Shown here in pieces: positions 6,191-6,726 of a stretch of DNA of 6,726 nt. The notes beneath the pieces were generated by a model, which did no database searches, was not told where the DNA came from, and saw only the letters and a list, made by a program, of their open reading frames with translations. The stretch covers positions 1 through 6,726 of the forward strand of contig JAIRTG010000133.1 in assembly GCA_031255055.1 (NCBI GenBank). Reading direction: 5' to 3'. Positions within the stretch are counted from its first letter, which is position 1; each line of letters opens with the position of its first letter. Source of the stretch: Prevotellaceae bacterium (GTDB lineage: Bacteria > Bacteroidota > Bacteroidia > Bacteroidales > Paludibacteraceae). The translations under genes and the position numbers were made by a program.

Positions 6191-6253
6191 TTTATTTATA
6201 AAGCAACAGAAAATTTGCCGAATAGATATAAACCGACAGAAAATCCTGTAAAC

Positions 6254-6301
6254 AATAAAGCATCCTAACTAACTCTAAAAAATTAATTAGGATGCTTTAT
6301 T
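6254..6301. terminator. Bidirectional intrinsic terminator between convergent genes
   Basis: The arm at 6254-6268 is perfectly complementary to 6287-6301, giving a 15-bp stem. After one mismatch the pairing continues for three more pairs (6270-6272 with 6283-6285) around a 10-nt loop. The stem foot is A/T-rich, so a U-rich tract is made in either direction: TTTATTTT (6296-6303) on the plus strand and TTTATTGTTT on the minus strand. It sits 63 bases after the fabG stop and 17 bases beyond the stop of the facing minus-strand gene, so it probably terminates both transcripts. Confidence 0.9.
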
Positions 6302-6318
6302 TTACAAAAATTCCGGTA

Positions 6319-6726
6319 TTACAACCTTAAGAAAAGTCCCGCGTTTATAATGCCTTTGTAACCAACGCCGACTTCGGCAAATCCACCGAAAGTATTTCCG
6401 ATTTTGATTCCGATAGGCGTCAGTTGTATGTTCGGATGCCATTTTTTATCTTTCGATCCGTCGCCATTGTTCGGATTGTAAACTTGGTTAAAATAAGTAG
6501 CACCGATACCCGCCAGACCATACACGTCAAATATCCCTCTTTGGTAATATTTAAAATCAGCTTCGAGCGCCAACGTAATATGATTCCTTTTTAGCTTTCC
6601 GACTATTGCTTCTTCTGTCGAATAGCAATTAAAAGTTTCCCTGCCGTAAGCCAATGTACCTCCCAATCCGAAACGTTCGGTAAACAAATACTTATATCCC
6701 ACATGAAATGTCCCTATTGAACTGCG
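6319..6726 (-). CDS. Outer-membrane beta-barrel protein, C-terminal part
   Basis: The reading frame stays open to the window end, so this is the last 135 residues of a longer protein whose start lies beyond position 6726. The visible part is a series of alternating amphipathic strands with glycine and aromatic residues: about 4-16, 19-31, 48-64, 68-81 and 98-135 in visible-residue numbering, joined by polar turns such as NPNNGDGSKDKKW. This pattern is typical of small Bacteroidota porin-like barrels (8 or more strands). The last residues (AGLFLRL) form a terminal strand but end in Leu rather than the common Phe. A GTG at 6702-6700 could be read as a start, but the frame upstream continues with the same strand pattern (IGTFHVGYKY), so it is internal. 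It is convergent with the operon and its DNA looks more A/T-rich, so a functional link is not implied. The protein family is not identified further. Confidence 0.75.
   Translation of the reverse strand, partial: RSSIGTFHVGYKYLFTERFGLGGTLAYGRETFNCYSTEEAIVGKLKRNHITLALEADFKYYQRGIFDVYGLAGIGATYFNQVYNPNNGDGSKDKKWHPNIQLTPIGIKIGNTFGGFAEVGVGYKGIINAGLFLRL

Noticed and set aside
6700..6702. GTG start for the minus-strand barrel gene
   Set aside because: The frame is open to the window edge and the residues before it continue the same beta-strand pattern, so the gene is cut by the window rather than starting here.

Overview
The window looks like a chromosomal segment from a member of the Bacteroidota, probably of the order Bacteroidales. 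The evidence is that most start codons lack a strong Shine-Dalgarno sequence and follow A-rich leaders, there is a candidate promoter resembling the TTTG / TAnnTTTG type of this phylum, and the protein set is typical of it. The genus cannot be fixed from the sequence alone.

Positions 1-415 hold no convincing gene. They contain a candidate promoter, a heptanucleotide inverted repeat with one perfect and one decayed arm (105-178), a GC-rich hairpin element ending in a run of nine C (191-280), and two further small hairpins ahead of the first gene. Positions 416-6190 are five closely spaced plus-strand genes that read as one operon: an MMPL/RND-type exporter, a four-helix ArnE/SMR-like membrane protein, a CrtI/retinol-saturase-like FAD oxidoreductase, a LolA-like periplasmic lipid carrier, and a FabG-type ketoacyl-ACP reductase. 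Gaps are 68, 14, 11 and 30 bases. A strong bidirectional terminator (6254-6301) closes the operon. Beyond it, on the minus strand, is the C-terminal part of an outer-membrane beta-barrel protein that runs off the window end.

The combination of an MMPL exporter, a LolA-like carrier, FabG and a polyene-type FAD oxidoreductase is the accessory set known from aryl polyene, flexirubin and xanthomonadin pigment clusters. The inferred scheme is that FabG reduces ACP-bound ketoacyl intermediates, the FAD enzyme desaturates, saturates or isomerises the polyene, the MMPL protein and perhaps the ArnE-like protein move the lipid product across or out of the inner membrane, and the LolA-like protein carries it through the periplasm to the outer membrane. 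No ketosynthase, ACP, dehydratase, acyltransferase or ammonia-lyase gene is in the window, so the core biosynthetic genes would have to lie outside it, most likely upstream. The least expected member is the single ArnE-like gene, which lacks the glutamate that drug-exporting SMR proteins require.
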